Shown: positions 25,381-34,740 of the stretch, in pieces
Layout of the letters: every line of letters starts with the position of its first letter
How positions within the stretch are numbered: the stretch's first letter is position 1
Assembly (NCBI GenBank): GCA_045596385.1
Contig: JAZOCC010000007.1
Coordinates: 62,001-126,000 of the forward strand
DNA: 64,000 bases
Source of the DNA: SIG307 sp045596385
Lineage (GTDB): Bacteria > Bacillota > Clostridia > Lachnospirales > Lachnospiraceae
Reading direction: 5' to 3'
Translations under genes and position numbers: made by a program
The notes under the pieces: model-generated
Told to the model about the DNA's origin: nothing
The model's database searches: none
What the model saw: only the letters and a program-made list of their open reading frames with translations

Positions 25381-25950
25381 ATGGCGTTTTGTGATTTATT
25401 TAAAGAATTCCAGCCGATTCGTGTGGATGAGGATATTTATCTTCGACAGACAGAACCGAAGAAAGATGCCAGACCTTTCTGGGAAATCTACTATGATGAG
25501 GAGAATTTCAAATATTTCGGTTTATATAAAAGACCGGGAGACTGGAATGAGGAAAGAGAGCTCAGAGTACAGGAAAGCCGTCTCAAGGGCTTTAAAGGGA
25601 AGAGGGAGTATACCTGGGTGGTTACGTTAAAGGGAGAAACCATAGGACAGATTCAGCTTTTCAATTTCGGAAATCATAATACTTTAGCAGAAGTAGGGTA
25701 TTTTATAAAACGCAAGTATTGGAATCAAGGAATCAATACAAAGGTGTTAAAGGCGGTGTGCCGGTTCGGCTTTGAAGTTATGGGGCTGGAGCGGATTGAA
25801 GCTAACGCCCATGTGGATAACATCGGGTCCAACCGGACCTTGGTGAAAGCCGGTTTTACAAAAGAAGGTACGTTACGGCGTCGCTTTTGCTTGAACGATA
25901 GAAACGAAGACGGGAATATTTACTCTCTTTTGAGGGAGGATATTCTATAA
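25381..25950 (+). CDS. RimJ/RimL-type GNAT acetyltransferase
   Basis: 189 residues. The GNAT core has EVGYFIKRKYWNQGINTKVLKAVCRFGFEVMGLERIEANAHVDNIGSNRTLVKAGF, with the Q/R-x-x-G-x-x-T/A acetyl-CoA loop at NQGINT, typical of the ribosomal-protein-alanine acetyltransferase-like group. The acceptor is unknown. ATG 25381 follows TTGGAGGAA; the frame is open upstream into the AraC gene, but that start would overlap it. Confidence 0.82.
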   Translation: MAFCDLFKEFQPIRVDEDIYLRQTEPKKDARPFWEIYYDEENFKYFGLYKRPGDWNEERELRVQESRLKGFKGKREYTWVVTLKGETIGQIQLFNFGNHNTLAEVGYFIKRKYWNQGINTKVLKAVCRFGFEVMGLERIEANAHVDNIGSNRTLVKAGFTKEGTLRRRFCLNDRNEDGNIYSLLREDIL

Positions 25951-25986
25951 AGAATAGTTTCAGTGAATTAAGAAGGAGTAGTTACT

Positions 25987-26331
25987 ATGCAGCCATCCCA
26001 ACCATCCACATTTGAACTTATATACAATGTCGTCAAACAGATTCCAAAAGGCACCGTTGCAACCTACGGACAAGTTGCTGCCCTTGCCGGTAATAAACGC
26101 TGGGCACGGGTGGTAGGCTACGCTCTTCATGCGAATCCGGACCCGGGGCATATTCCGTGCCACAGAGTGGTGAATCGGGAAGGTGCGGTATCGGAGGCCT
26201 TTGCTTTCGGTGGAGGAAACCGGCAGGTAGAGCTTCTTCGGGCAGAAGGTGTGGAAGTTACCGATAAGAAGGTGGACCTCACGAAGTACCGCTGGAACAG
26301 GGTGACGATGGAGATGTTGGGGAATGAATAA
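25987..26331 (+). CDS. MGMT-family alkyltransferase (DNA-binding domain only)
   Basis: 114 residues, covering only the C-terminal half of O6-methylguanine-DNA methyltransferases. The helix-turn-helix is VPKGTVATYGQVAALAG-like (IPKGTVATYGQVAALAGNK), and the active-site motif IPCHRV is intact, so alkyl transfer remains possible, unlike Atl1-type proteins where the Cys is Trp. It likely recognises alkylated guanine. It ends about 40 bp before the heat-shock promoter. Confidence 0.85.
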   Translation: MQPSQPSTFELIYNVVKQIPKGTVATYGQVAALAGNKRWARVVGYALHANPDPGHIPCHRVVNREGAVSEAFAFGGGNRQVELLRAEGVEVTDKKVDLTKYRWNRVTMEMLGNE

Positions 26332-26372
26332 GGCACGAATAGAACACCACAAAAATATTTTCAAGATACCAC

Positions 26373-26442
26373 TTGACAAATGTTTCTTGTGGTGTTATTT
26401 TATAGACACAAGGTATTAGCACTCCATCGAGTTGAGTGCTAA
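26373..26442 (+). promoter_or_regulatory. hrcA promoter and CIRCE operator
   Basis: TTGACA (26373-26378), 17-bp spacer, TATTTT (26396-26401). The CIRCE element is perfect: TTAGCACTC (26416-26424), nine bases, GAGTGCTAA (26434-26442). HrcA binds CIRCE and represses the operon until heat shock occupies GroEL/HrcA. Confidence 0.95.
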
Positions 26443-26467
26443 CAAAGTAAAAAGGACACCGCGTAGC

Positions 26468-27529
26468 ATGGAAACCAAGGAGAAGGGGAACAGGAGGGAA
26501 CCGGTGGAATTAGACGAGAGAAAACTTAAGATTTTACAAGCGATTATCAAGAACTACCTTGAAACCGGTGAGCCGGTAGGCTCCCGTACCATTTCGAAGT
26601 TTACGGATTTGAATTTAAGTTCTGCGACGATTCGAAATGAAATGTCCGATTTGGAAGAGTTAGGCTACATCGTACAGCCCCATACTTCCGCAGGCCGCAT
26701 CCCTTCCGATAAGGGCTATCGCCTTTATGTGGACACCATGATGCAGAGCCGTATGCAGGAAGTAGAGCAAATGTGGGACGCTCTGAATGATAAGGCGGAT
26801 AAGATGGAGACCCTGCTTCAGCAGGTGGCAAAGCTGTTGGCGGTAAATACCAACTACGCAACACTGGTGACCGGGCCGCAGTACCGCAGCCGGAAAGTAA
26901 AGTTCATTCAGTTGACGGATGTGGATGAGACCCAGCTTCTGGCGGTTATTGTTCTGGAAGGTAATATCGTAAAGAACAAAATGCTTCCGTTAGTCGCAGG
27001 TCTGAATAAAGAAGACATCTTAAAGTTAAATATAGTATTAAACACCTACCTGACGGGCCTGGATATGTCCGAGATTAACCTCTCGGTCATTGCAAAGTTA
27101 AAGGAACAGGCAGGAGGACTCGGAAATGTGATTTCCGAGCTGTTGGATGCCATTGCGCAGGCCATCAGTGAAGAAGAGGACATTCCGATTTACACCAGCG
27201 GTGCAACGAATATTTTAAAGTATCCGGAGCTTTCCGATCATCATGTGGCAAGTGATTTGTTATATGAGCTGGAGGAAAAGAAGTCTCTTACGGAGCTTTT
27301 AAACGAAAACAGTGAGGAGCACGGCATTCAGGTTTATATCGGTCAGGAGACTTCGGTGGAGTCCATGAAGGATTGTTCCGTGGTGACCGCTACCTACGAG
27401 ATTGAGGACGGTATTTACGGCCGTATCGGTATTGTAGGACCGAAGCGTATGGACTACGAAAAGGTGGTAGGTACGCTGCAAACCTTAAAGAGTCAGTTAG
27501 ATGATATTTTTAAGAAGAATAAAGAGTAA
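26468..27529 (+). CDS. hrcA: Heat-inducible transcription repressor HrcA
   Basis: 353 residues, normal length. The N-terminal winged helix includes LDERKLKILQAIIKNYLETGEPVGSRTISK and LSSATIRNEMSDLEELGYI, followed by QPHTSAGRIPSDKGYRLYVD, the HrcA signature. The C-terminal GAF-like dimer domain includes GPKRMDYEKVVGTL. It represses its own operon through CIRCE at 26416-26442. The frame extends upstream into CIRCE; ATG 26468 follows AAAAGG and fits family alignments. Confidence 0.96.
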   Translation: METKEKGNRREPVELDERKLKILQAIIKNYLETGEPVGSRTISKFTDLNLSSATIRNEMSDLEELGYIVQPHTSAGRIPSDKGYRLYVDTMMQSRMQEVEQMWDALNDKADKMETLLQQVAKLLAVNTNYATLVTGPQYRSRKVKFIQLTDVDETQLLAVIVLEGNIVKNKMLPLVAGLNKEDILKLNIVLNTYLTGLDMSEINLSVIAKLKEQAGGLGNVISELLDAIAQAISEEEDIPIYTSGATNILKYPELSDHHVASDLLYELEEKKSLTELLNENSEEHGIQVYIGQETSVESMKDCSVVTATYEIEDGIYGRIGIVGPKRMDYEKVVGTLQTLKSQLDDIFKKNKE

Positions 27530-27546
27530 CAAGAAAGGTGAGAAAA

Positions 27547-28176
27547 ATGGCAGAGCAGGAAGTGAAAAATCCGGACGAGACCATGGAAGAAGCAGTAGAG
27601 ACTGCAGAAGAAACTATGGAAGCACAGACTGAGACCGGAGATGCGGAAGAGACCGCAGATGCCACAGAGACTACGGAAGCGGAAGCTACCGAGGGAGCAA
27701 AAGAGGGCAAGGGTCTTTTCAAGAAGAAGGAAAAGAAAGATAAGAGAGATGAGCAGATTGCGGAGTTAAACGATAAGGTACTTCGTCAGATGGCAGAGTT
27801 CGAGAATTTCAGAAAGCGTACCGAGAAGGAAAAAGCGGCAATGTTTGAAATCGGTGCAAAGAGCATCGTAGAAAAGCTTCTTCCGGTCATCGATAACTTC
27901 GAGCGCGGACTAGCAACGGTTTCCGAAGAGGAGAAAAACGGTGCATTCGCACAGGGCATCGATAAGATTTACAAGCAGCTTCTGACGGAGCTTGCGGAAG
28001 CGGGTGTTACGCCGATCGAAGCGGTAGGCAAAGAGTTCAATCCGGATTTTCATAATGCGGTTATGCACATAGAAGATGAAAATTTTGGTGAGAATATAGT
28101 GGCAGAGGAGTTCCAGAAGGGATATATGTATAAGGACTCCGTGGTACGTCACAGCATGGTAAAAGTAGCGAACTAA
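27547..28176 (+). CDS. grpE: Nucleotide exchange factor GrpE
   Basis: 209 residues. A long acidic, Glu/Thr-rich N-terminal tail (about 1-60) precedes the coiled coil (about 70-120, DEQIAELNDKVLRQMAEFENFRKRTEKEK) and the C-terminal beta-wing (NPDFHNAVMHIEDENF...VAEEFQKGYMYKDSVVRHSMVKVAN). It releases ADP from DnaK. ATG 27547 after GAAAGGTGAG is preferred to GTG 27538. The gene lies 17 bp after hrcA and 25 bp before dnaK. Confidence 0.96.
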   Translation: MAEQEVKNPDETMEEAVETAEETMEAQTETGDAEETADATETTEAEATEGAKEGKGLFKKKEKKDKRDEQIAELNDKVLRQMAEFENFRKRTEKEKAAMFEIGAKSIVEKLLPVIDNFERGLATVSEEEKNGAFAQGIDKIYKQLLTELAEAGVTPIEAVGKEFNPDFHNAVMHIEDENFGENIVAEEFQKGYMYKDSVVRHSMVKVAN

Positions 28177-28201
28177 AAATTTATTATAGGAGGAAAAAGA
28201 C

Positions 28202-30073
28202 ATGGGAAAGATTATTGGTATTGACTTAGGAACAACAAACTCCTGCGTAGCCGTTATGGAAGGCGGTAAGCCGGTAGTTATCACCAACACGGAAGGTGTA
28301 AGAACCACCCCGTCCGTATTAGCATTCACAAAGACCGGAGAGCGTATTGTAGGTGAGGCTGCAAAGCGTCAGGCGGTAACCAACTCCGACAAGACGATTT
28401 CTTCTATTAAGCGTCACATGGGTACCGATTACAGAGTAACCATTGATGATAAGAAGTATTCTCCGCAGGAAATTTCCGCATTTATTTTGCAGAAGTTAAA
28501 GGCAGACGCTGAGAGCTATCTCGGTGAGAAGGTTACTGAGGCGGTGATTACCGTTCCGGCATACTTTAACGACGCACAGCGTCAGGCAACCAAGGATGCA
28601 GGTAAGATTGCAGGCCTTGAGGTTAAGCGTATCATCAACGAGCCGACCGCTGCAGCACTTGCATACGGTCTTGACAATGAAAAAGAGCAGAAGATCATGG
28701 TATATGACCTGGGCGGCGGTACCTTCGACGTATCCATCATCGAAATTGGTGACGGCGTTATCGAAGTACTTGCTACCTCCGGTGACAACCGTCTCGGTGG
28801 TGACGACTTTGACGAGAGAGTAACCAGATACTTCATTGACGAGTTCAAGAAGGCAGAGGGCGTAGACCTTTCCTTAGACAAGATGGCGCTTCAGAGATTG
28901 AAGGAAGCTGCGGAGAAGGCGAAGAAGGAGCTTTCTTCCCAGATGACCACCAACATCAACCTTCCGTTCATTACTGCAACCGCAGAGGGACCGAAGCATT
29001 TCGATATGAACTTAACCAGAGCGAAGTTTGATGAGTTAACTCACGACTTAGTAGAGAGAACCGCTATCCCGGTACAGAACGCATTAAAGGATGCTGGCCT
29101 TAACGCTTCCGAGCTTAGTAAGGTACTCCTTGTAGGTGGTTCTACCCGTATCCCGGCAGTACAGGATAAGGTAAAGCAGCTCACCGGTCACGAGCCGAAC
29201 AAGAGCTTAAATCCGGATGAGTGTGTAGCAATCGGTGCTTCCATTCAGGGTGGTAAGCTTGCAGGCGATGCAGGTGCAGGCGATATCCTTCTCCTTGATG
29301 TAACTCCGCTTTCTCTTTCCATTGAGACCATGGGCGGTGTTGCTACCAGATTAATCGAGAGAAATACCACCATTCCGACCAGAAAGAGTCAGATTTTCTC
29401 CACTGCAGCCGACAATCAGAGCGCAGTAGATATTAACGTTGTTCAGGGTGAACGTCAGTTTGCGAAGGACAACAAGAGTCTCGGCCAGTTCCGTCTCGAT
29501 GGTATTCCGCCGGCAAGAAGAGGTGTTCCGCAGATCGAGGTTACCTTTGATATCGATGCAAACGGTATTGTAAACGTATCCGCAAAGGATCTGGGCACCG
29601 GCAGAGAGCAGCACATCACTATCACCGCAGGCTCCAACCTGTCCGATGCCGATATCGATAAGGCAGTAAAGGAAGCTGCTGAGTACGAGGCACAGGATAA
29701 GAAGCGTAAGGAAGCAGTGGAAGTTCGCAACGATGCAGACTCTATGGTATTCCAGACCGAGAAGGCTCTTGCCGATGTAGGTGACAAGATTTCCGCTGAG
29801 GATAAGAGTGCCGTTGAGGCTGACCTTGCTCACTTAAAGGAACTTGTAGAGAAGAGCAATCCGGAAGTAATGTCCGAGGGCGAAGTAGAAGATATCAAGG
29901 CTGCTAAGGAAAAGCTTATGACCAGTGCACAGTCTCTCTTCACCAAGATGTACGAGCAGATGCAGGGTGCAGGCGCAGGCCCGGATATGGGTGCAGGTGC
30001 AGGTCCGGACATGGGCAGTGCAAGCAATAATGCGGCTGACGATGTAGTAGATGCTGATTACCGTGAGGTATAA
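28202..30073 (+). CDS. dnaK: Chaperone protein DnaK
   Basis: 623-residue Hsp70. It starts MGKIIGIDLGTTNSCVAV (phosphate-1 loop), with VPAYFNDAQRQATKDAG, YDLGGGTFDVSI (phosphate-2) and LVGGSTRIPAVQ (adenosine motif). The substrate-binding domain is followed by the helical lid and a Gly/Ala/Met-rich tail ending DDVVDADYREV. ATPase-driven folding of client proteins in the cytoplasm, with GrpE and DnaJ encoded either side. AGGAGGAAAAAG sets the start. Confidence 0.98.
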   Translation: MGKIIGIDLGTTNSCVAVMEGGKPVVITNTEGVRTTPSVLAFTKTGERIVGEAAKRQAVTNSDKTISSIKRHMGTDYRVTIDDKKYSPQEISAFILQKLKADAESYLGEKVTEAVITVPAYFNDAQRQATKDAGKIAGLEVKRIINEPTAAALAYGLDNEKEQKIMVYDLGGGTFDVSIIEIGDGVIEVLATSGDNRLGGDDFDERVTRYFIDEFKKAEGVDLSLDKMALQRLKEAAEKAKKELSSQMTTNINLPFITATAEGPKHFDMNLTRAKFDELTHDLVERTAIPVQNALKDAGLNASELSKVLLVGGSTRIPAVQDKVKQLTGHEPNKSLNPDECVAIGASIQGGKLAGDAGAGDILLLDVTPLSLSIETMGGVATRLIERNTTIPTRKSQIFSTAADNQSAVDINVVQGERQFAKDNKSLGQFRLDGIPPARRGVPQIEVTFDIDANGIVNVSAKDLGTGREQHITITAGSNLSDADIDKAVKEAAEYEAQDKKRKEAVEVRNDADSMVFQTEKALADVGDKISAEDKSAVEADLAHLKELVEKSNPEVMSEGEVEDIKAAKEKLMTSAQSLFTKMYEQMQGAGAGPDMGAGAGPDMGSASNNAADDVVDADYREV

Positions 30074-30096
30074 TCCGGAATAAGGATTTGAATGAC

Positions 30097-30130
30097 TATG
30101 GCGCAGGGGGAGCAATTCCCCTGTGCCATA
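30097..30130 (+). terminator. Hairpin between dnaK and dnaJ
   Basis: TATGGCGCAGGGG (30097-30109) pairs with CCCCTGTGCCATA (30118-30130) with one G-T pair. There is no strong T-run, so it probably lowers rather than stops read-through, or marks a processing site in the heat-shock mRNA. Confidence 0.5.
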
Positions 30131-30191
30131 AAAGTGTTTTATGGAAGATGCACCTTTCCTACGGAAACGGTGTGAAACGGAGGAGTTTAAG

Positions 30192-31349
30192 ATGGCTGAC
30201 AGTAAGCGGGACTACTATGAAGTCCTGGGCGTGTCCAAGACCGCTACGGACGATGAAATAAAGAAGGCGTACCGCCAGACGGCAAAGAAGTATCATCCGG
30301 ATATGAACCCGGGGGATAAGGAAGCGGAGGCAAAGTTTAAGGAAGCTTCCGAAGCATATGCGATTTTAAGTGATGCGGAGAAGAGAAGACAGTACGATCA
30401 GTTCGGTCATGCGGCCTTTGAACAGGGTGGCGCAGGCGGAGCCGGCGGCTTTGATTTCTCCGGCATGGATATGGGCGATATTTTCGGCGATATTTTCGGT
30501 GATTTGTTCGGCGGCGGAAGACGCAGCAGAGGGAATACCGGCCCGCAGAAGGGGGCCAATGTGCGCACCGGCATCCGTATTACCTTTAACGAGGCAGTAT
30601 TCGGTACCGAGAAGGAACTGGATTTGAATTTGAAGGATAAATGTGATACCTGTAGCGGTAGCGGTGCAAAGCCGGGAACCCAGAGCGAGACCTGTAGTAA
30701 GTGTGGTGGTAAGGGCCAGGTGGTATATACCCAGCAGTCCTTATTCGGCATGGTGCGTAATGTACAGGCATGTCCGGATTGTCGCGGTACCGGTAAGATT
30801 ATTAAGGAAAAGTGTCCGGATTGCTACGGCAACGGTTATGTAACCAAGCGCAAGAAGATTCAGGTAACGGTGCCGGCGGGTATTGATCACGGTCAGAGCA
30901 TCCGCATCCGCGGTAAGGGCGAGCCGGGGGTTAACGGTGGCGAGCAGGGAGATTTGCTGGTTGAGGTAGCGGTTAGCTCCCATCCGATTTTCCAGCGTCA
31001 GGAGTACGATATTTATTCTACCGCACCGATGTCCTTCACCCAGGCAGCGCTGGGTGGTGACGTGCGTATCAGCACCGTAGACGGCGATGTGTTATATACC
31101 ATTAAGCCGGGTACCCAGACCGATACGAAGATTCGTCTTCGCGGCAAGGGTGTGCCGACCCTTCGGAACAAGGATGTCCGCGGTGACCACTATGTAACCT
31201 TAGTGGTACAGGTACCGTCGAAGTTGACCTCCGAGCAGAAGGAGCTTTTGGAAAAGTATGCGGAAGCTTCCGGCGAGCGTAACGACGACGGTGGCGATAA
31301 GAACGATAAGGGCGGAAAAGGAAAGAAATCGAAGTTTTTCGGAAAGTAA
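30192..31349 (+). CDS. dnaJ: Chaperone protein DnaJ
   Basis: 385 residues. The J domain (1-70) has the HPD motif in YHPDMNPG. A Gly/Phe-rich linker follows. The zinc-finger domain has four C-x2-C-x-G-x-G units (CDTCSGSG, CSKCGGKG, CPDCRGTG, CPDCYGNG). The C-terminal substrate-binding domains follow. It delivers clients to DnaK and stimulates its ATPase. ATG 30192 follows GAGGAG; the longer frame upstream runs through the dnaK-dnaJ hairpin region and is unlikely. Confidence 0.97.
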   Translation: MADSKRDYYEVLGVSKTATDDEIKKAYRQTAKKYHPDMNPGDKEAEAKFKEASEAYAILSDAEKRRQYDQFGHAAFEQGGAGGAGGFDFSGMDMGDIFGDIFGDLFGGGRRSRGNTGPQKGANVRTGIRITFNEAVFGTEKELDLNLKDKCDTCSGSGAKPGTQSETCSKCGGKGQVVYTQQSLFGMVRNVQACPDCRGTGKIIKEKCPDCYGNGYVTKRKKIQVTVPAGIDHGQSIRIRGKGEPGVNGGEQGDLLVEVAVSSHPIFQRQEYDIYSTAPMSFTQAALGGDVRISTVDGDVLYTIKPGTQTDTKIRLRGKGVPTLRNKDVRGDHYVTLVVQVPSKLTSEQKELLEKYAEASGERNDDGGDKNDKGGKGKKSKFFGK

Positions 31350-31361
31350 ATAAGTTACACG

Positions 31362-31397
31362 GAACCGGGAAAAGGAGAATTGTTTCCCGGTTCTTTT
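31362..31397 (+). terminator. Terminator of the heat-shock operon
   Basis: GAACCGGGAAA (31362-31372) pairs with TTTCCCGGTTC (31383-31393), followed by TTTT. Confidence 0.85.
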
Positions 31398-31467
31398 ATG
31401 TTGGAAGACAAAGGAGAAACTCAGGGGATGAAAGTTCTTTGATATCTAAGCGCAAATCGTGTTATGA

Positions 31468-31496
31468 TTGAATAGTGGGAGGAAATGTGGTATACT
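31468..31496 (+). promoter_or_regulatory. Probable promoter of prmA
   Basis: TTGAAT (31468-31473), 17-bp spacer, TATACT (31491-31496), 41 bp before the prmA ATG and just after the heat-shock terminator. Confidence 0.65.
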
Positions 31497-31537
31497 AGCC
31501 AAAGGGTGACGTTTCGGAAAAGATAAAGGAGAAGATT

Positions 31538-32539
31538 ATGAAGTGGATTAAGATGGAGATGAAGACAACCACCGAGGCTGTGGATTTAGTCAGTGTGATG
31601 CTTGCCGACCTTGGTGTGGAAGGGATAGAGATTTCGGATTTTGTACCGCTTTCCGAAGAGGATAAACAGAAAATGTTTATTGATATTTTACCGGAGCTTC
31701 CTGAGGATGACGGTAGCGCAACGGTAAGTTTTTATCTGGATACCGATACGGACATCGAAGCGTTAAAGGCCAATATTGCGGTGGAACTTGCAGAGCTTCG
31801 TCAGTTTATCGATGTGGGAAGCGGAGAGCTTTCCGTGTCCGAAACGGAGGATAAGGACTGGATTAATAACTGGAAGGAGTTTTTTAAGCCGTTCCGTGTG
31901 GACGACAGTATCGTGATTAAGCCGACTTGGGAGACGTTGACGGAGAAAAAAGAGGACGACCTGGTGGTGGAAATTGACCCGGGAACTGCCTTCGGTACCG
32001 GCGCTCACGAGACTACAAAGCTTTGTATCTGGAATTTGAAGAAGTATATAAAAAATGGTGATATAGTATTTGACGTGGGCTGCGGAAGCGGGATTCTTTC
32101 CATTATTTCCATGCTGTTAGGGGCAGGTTATGCGGCAGCGGTAGACATCGATCCGATTGCAGTAGGCGTAACCGCAGAGAATGCGGAAGTAAACAAGCTG
32201 GCGGCTGTGGTATGTGAAAAGGACGAGAAGGGGCATCCGGTATTTACCGGAAAGAACGGCTTGATTGAGGTATCCGACGGGAATGTCATCGGAGATGCTG
32301 CGTTACGGGAAGCGGTAGGTCTGCACAAATTTGATATTGTGGTAGCGAATATTCTGGCAGATGTGATTATCCCGTTGTCCGGTGTGGTACGTGAGTTTAT
32401 GAAGCCGGGGGCACTGTTTATCAGCTCCGGTATCATTAACATGAAGCAGGAAGCCGTGGAAGAAGCGCTTCGTGAGAACGGGTTTGAAATCGTGGAGGTT
32501 GTGACACAGGGCGACTGGGTATCTATCGTGGCGAAGTAG
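31538..32539 (+). CDS. prmA: Ribosomal protein L11 methyltransferase
   Basis: 333 residues. The N-terminal L11-recognition domain (about 1-95, MKWIKMEMKTTTEAVDLVSVMLADLGVEGIEI) is followed by the SAM-binding domain: IDPGTAFGTGAHETTKLC, VFDVGCGSGILSI (motif I), AAVDIDPIAV and VVANILADVIIPL (the NI/PxxY-like motif). It trimethylates ribosomal protein L11. An insertion at about 225-250 (CEKDEKGHPVFTGKNGLIEVSDGNVIG) lengthens it slightly. It commonly follows dnaJ in Firmicutes, as here. Confidence 0.95.
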   Translation: MKWIKMEMKTTTEAVDLVSVMLADLGVEGIEISDFVPLSEEDKQKMFIDILPELPEDDGSATVSFYLDTDTDIEALKANIAVELAELRQFIDVGSGELSVSETEDKDWINNWKEFFKPFRVDDSIVIKPTWETLTEKKEDDLVVEIDPGTAFGTGAHETTKLCIWNLKKYIKNGDIVFDVGCGSGILSIISMLLGAGYAAAVDIDPIAVGVTAENAEVNKLAAVVCEKDEKGHPVFTGKNGLIEVSDGNVIGDAALREAVGLHKFDIVVANILADVIIPLSGVVREFMKPGALFISSGIINMKQEAVEEALRENGFEIVEVVTQGDWVSIVAK

Positions 32540-32615
32540 AAGAAGTACCGGTTTTGACCGTTGCATGCAGTGTTTTTTTAGGAAAAAGGTGGTACTGAAT
32601 CAGAAAGGAAAGAGT

Positions 32616-33362
32616 ATGTATCGTTTTTATATCGAACCGTCCCAGAAGCAGGGCGATTCCATTGAAATTATCGGAGAAGACGTGAATCATATCAAAAACG
32701 TGCTTCGCATGAAAAACGGTGAGAAGTTTATTTTGTGCGACGGCGCCGGTACGGACTATTTATGTGAGCTGGCCGGAAGTAAGGAGCGGAATCTTGTGGC
32801 TACGGTATTGGAAGAGAAAAAGTCCGATACGGAGCTTCCTGTGCGCCTTGTGCTTTATCAGGGATTGCCGAAAAAGGATAAGATGGAACTGATTATCCAA
32901 AAGGCAGTGGAACTGGGTGCGGCGGAGATTGTGCCGGTGGTGACAAAGCGTACCATTGTAAAGACCGAGGGGGGCAAGGAAGAAAAGAAGCTGACCCGTT
33001 GGCAGGCCATCGCGGAAAGCGCCGCAAAGCAGTCCGGCAGAGGTGTGATTCCGACGGTAGCGAAGGTACATACGTGGAAAGAAGCACTTGCGTCCATGGA
33101 GAATTTAGACTATAATGTAATTCTGTATGAAAATGCGGAGGGCATGAAGCCGACGGCGGAATGCCTGAAAGTAGCGGGACAGAAGGGAAGCATCGGTATT
33201 TTCGTAGGACCGGAGGGCGGTTTTACGGAAGACGAGGTGGCACAGTGTAAGGACCACGGGGCAGAGTGTCTTTCTTTAGGAAAGCGGATTTTACGCACGG
33301 AGACTGCGGGACTTGCCATGCTGTCCATGCTGATGTTATCGATAGAGTGTGCGGATGAGTAA
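32616..33362 (+). CDS. rsmE: 16S rRNA (uracil1498-N3)-methyltransferase
   Basis: 248 residues. It begins MYRFYIE with a PUA-like domain (HIKNVLRMKNGEKFILCDGAG), then a SPOUT methyltransferase domain: LYQGLPKKDKMELIIQKAVELGAAEIVPV, SAAKQSGRGVIP, and the knot signature IFVGPEGGFTEDEV with LGKRILRTETAGLAML. It methylates U1498 of 16S rRNA. The order prmA-rsmE is conserved in the phylum. ATG 32616 follows GAAAGGAAAG. Confidence 0.95.
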   Translation: MYRFYIEPSQKQGDSIEIIGEDVNHIKNVLRMKNGEKFILCDGAGTDYLCELAGSKERNLVATVLEEKKSDTELPVRLVLYQGLPKKDKMELIIQKAVELGAAEIVPVVTKRTIVKTEGGKEEKKLTRWQAIAESAAKQSGRGVIPTVAKVHTWKEALASMENLDYNVILYENAEGMKPTAECLKVAGQKGSIGIFVGPEGGFTEDEVAQCKDHGAECLSLGKRILRTETAGLAMLSMLMLSIECADE

Positions 33363-33454
33363 GAGAGTTGTGCGTTTATGACCGGTTTGTATGCATGGAA
33401 GAAAGACCGGGAGTATGCAGAGATTTTGCAGAGCATAAAGGAACAGGAGATTTC

Positions 33455-34654
33455 ATGGAAGCGTATTTGGATAATTCGGCCACAACTAAAATCAACGACG
33501 ATGTACTGGCTTTGATGGAACGAGTGTATAAGGAGGATTTCGGAAATCCGTCGTCCCGTCATAAAAAAGGCATGGAAGCGGAGCGCTATATCAAGACCGC
33601 AAAGGAGCAGATTGCGGCAACTTTAAAGTGTAAGCCGGAAGAGATTTTCTTTACCTCCGGCGGTACCGAGTCCAACAATATGGCACTCATCGGTGCGGCA
33701 CTGGCAAATAAGCGGAGCGGAATGCATATCATTACCACGTCGTTTGAGCATCCGTCGGTGTACGAGCCGATGTTTTTCCTTGAGGAGCAGGGCTTTCGTG
33801 TGACGTATCTGGTTCCGGGATCTGAGGGTACTGTTACGGTAGATGCCTTAAAAGAGGCTCTTTGTGAGGATACGATTTTGGTATCGGTGATGGCAGTAAA
33901 TAACGAGGTCGGTGCGGTGCAGGATATTACGGCACTAGGAGCCGCGGTAAAAGAGTACAACCCGGCCATCTTGTTCCATGTGGATGCCATTCAGGCCTAC
34001 GGAAAGTTCCGGATTTATCCGAAGCGTCAGAATATCGATCTGCTTTCGGTCAGTGCCCATAAGTTACACGGACCGAAAGGTTGCGGATTTTTATATGTAA
34101 AGGAAAAGACAAAGATGAAGCCGATTTTATTCGGTGGCGGTCAGCAAAAGGGCATGCGGTCCGGTACGGAAAATGTACCGGGAGTGGCGGGCCTAGGCCT
34201 TGCGGCGGAGCTTGCCTGCAAGGATATCGAAGGATTACAGGAGCATTTGTTTGAGCTTAAGAAGTATTTTGCGGAAGGACTTGCAGAGCTTCCTGATGTG
34301 ACCGTGCATTTGGTGGACAACAAAGACGGTTCGCCGGTGGATGCTGTCGTGCGGGAGGAACGTTTAAAGAAAACCGCACCGCACATTATGAGTGTGGGCT
34401 TTTCCGGAGTGCGCAGTGAGGTATTGCTTCATGCGTTGGAGGAGAAGGGAATCTATGTATCTTCCGGGTCCGCTTGCTCGTCCAATCATCCGGCAGTCAG
34501 CGGCACGCTTAAAGCAATTGATGTGAAGAAAGAATTACTGGACGCCACGGTGCGGTTCAGTTTTTGTAAAGATACCACGAAAGAGGAATTGGAGTATACG
34601 CTTACGGTGTTAAAGGAGTTGTTGCCACAATTACGCAGGTTCTGGCGCAAGTAA
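33455..34654 (+). CDS. Cysteine desulfurase (NifS/IscS family), probable ThiI partner
   Basis: 399-residue PLP enzyme that takes sulfur from cysteine as a protein persulfide. Seen are AYLDNSATTKINDDVL, FTSGGTESNNMAL, the PLP-lysine block SVSAHKLHGPKG, and the active-site Cys in SSGSACSSNHPAVSGTL, with the long loop of the NifS-like group. It is followed directly by thiI, as nifZ-thiI in Bacillus, so it most likely supplies sulfur for 4-thiouridine in tRNA. ATG 33455 follows ACAGGAGATTTC. The ~90-bp gap after rsmE holds no other convincing gene. Confidence 0.93.
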   Translation: MEAYLDNSATTKINDDVLALMERVYKEDFGNPSSRHKKGMEAERYIKTAKEQIAATLKCKPEEIFFTSGGTESNNMALIGAALANKRSGMHIITTSFEHPSVYEPMFFLEEQGFRVTYLVPGSEGTVTVDALKEALCEDTILVSVMAVNNEVGAVQDITALGAAVKEYNPAILFHVDAIQAYGKFRIYPKRQNIDLLSVSAHKLHGPKGCGFLYVKEKTKMKPILFGGGQQKGMRSGTENVPGVAGLGLAAELACKDIEGLQEHLFELKKYFAEGLAELPDVTVHLVDNKDGSPVDAVVREERLKKTAPHIMSVGFSGVRSEVLLHALEEKGIYVSSGSACSSNHPAVSGTLKAIDVKKELLDATVRFSFCKDTTKEELEYTLTVLKELLPQLRRFWRK

Positions 34655-34740
34655 GACAGAGCATGTAGGTGGCAGTAGCGGCAAATGCCGGGAGGCAGGA
34701 TATTATTTGCCGGACGGCAGAGAGAAAATTGGAGGACAGT